Source: Heterostelium multicystogenum (lineage: Eukaryota > Evosea > Eumycetozoa > Acytosteliales > Acytosteliaceae). Taken from it: 36,102 bases of DNA. The notes beneath the pieces were generated by a model that worked only from the letters and a program-made list of their open reading frames with translations, made no database searches and was not told where the DNA came from. Both the position numbers and the translations under genes were made by a program. Where the stretch lies: contig RCNN01000236.1 in NCBI GenBank assembly GCA_003667245.1, positions 1 through 36,102 on the forward strand, read 5' to 3'. Shown here piece by piece: positions 35,852-36,102 of this stretch; position 1 is the first letter of the stretch; each line of letters begins with the position of its first letter.

Positions 35852-36102
35852 ATGAATGCCATTGATCTTCTCAAGGCCGACCACGAACGCGTCAAAGCCA
35901 TCCTGAACCAGCGTCAGTGAATCGACCGAGCGCGGCCGTAAAGAAGCGCACTGAGCTCCTGGCCAAGCTGGAAATGGAAATCAGCCTCCACACCCGCCTT
36001 GAGGAAGAAATCCTCTACCCGCTTTTTCGCAAGGCCGGCGGCAAGGATCAGGAAATCATGTACCCACGAGGCCAAGGAAGAACATTCGCACTGTCGACTC
36101 CC
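35852..36102 (+). CDS. Hemerythrin-domain protein, 5' part, frameshifted
   Basis: This is the start of a hemerythrin-like di-iron protein. MNAIDLLKADHERVKAIL carries the first His ligand (DHERV). After breaks near 35915 and 35945, LLAKLEMEISLHTRLEEEILYPLF carries the H-x-x-x-E ligand pair. After a further break near 36063, HEAKEEH carries the later His ligands. The gene runs off the window. A GTGAGGTG ribosome-like site precedes the ATG. The 199-base gap upstream (35653-35851) is AT-rich around 35735-35775 and probably holds its promoter; I saw no gene in it. It fits the stress cluster at this end of the window. Confidence 0.88.

Overview
The window looks like chromosomal DNA of a fluorescent pseudomonad (Pseudomonas fluorescens group). 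The reasons are GC-rich codon use throughout, Pseudomonas-type REP sequences (arms reading GGAGCGGGCTTGCTCGCGA and variants), a FecI/FecR/TonB-receptor cassette, tandem YejA-type binding proteins, and a gud glucarate locus. I saw no tRNA, rRNA, CRISPR array, prophage or transposase.

Layout. 1-6158 is a peptide ABC importer operon of the Yej/Npp type: two tandem solute-binding proteins, two permeases and a double ATPase. 6230-8097 is a divergent SDR/LysR pair. 8194-12245 is an ECF sigma / anti-sigma / TonB-dependent receptor set behind a Fur-box-like site. 12402-15845 is one unbroken 1147-codon reading frame that I do not recognise. 15909-18453 holds an AraC regulator, a LysE exporter and a secreted alpha/beta hydrolase. 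18460-22167 is the glucarate locus: FadR-type regulator, GudP transporter and GudD dehydratase, with palindromic operators and a REP pair between regulator and transporter. 22170-24873 holds a thioredoxin-reductase-like flavoprotein diverging from an Rrf2 regulator, then a TetR regulator diverging from a DUF4442 hotdog protein across a striking 18-bp-phased operator array. 24884-25219 is a nested inverted-repeat island. 25229-31956 carries a lipoprotein lipase, a NudK hydrolase, two DeoR regulators with 10-bp-phased repeats at their promoters, an SDR/LysR pair and an anchored hydrolase. 31914-36102 resembles a stress-tolerance cluster: DUF72, a short HhH protein, a small charged protein, DUF4142, a DJ-1/PfpI protein, a PLDc_N-like membrane peptide, a ClpP-fold protein and a hemerythrin.

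Quality. Many genes are broken by single-base insertions or deletions, mostly in homopolymer runs, while the protein remains recognisable in successive frames. Breaks are dense in 1-6200 and 22200-36102 and rare in 6200-22000. I read them mainly as uncorrected sequencing errors, so coordinates are given for whole genes across the breaks and the genes are called CDS rather than pseudogenes. Functional assignments rest on motif reading and family knowledge; no search was run.
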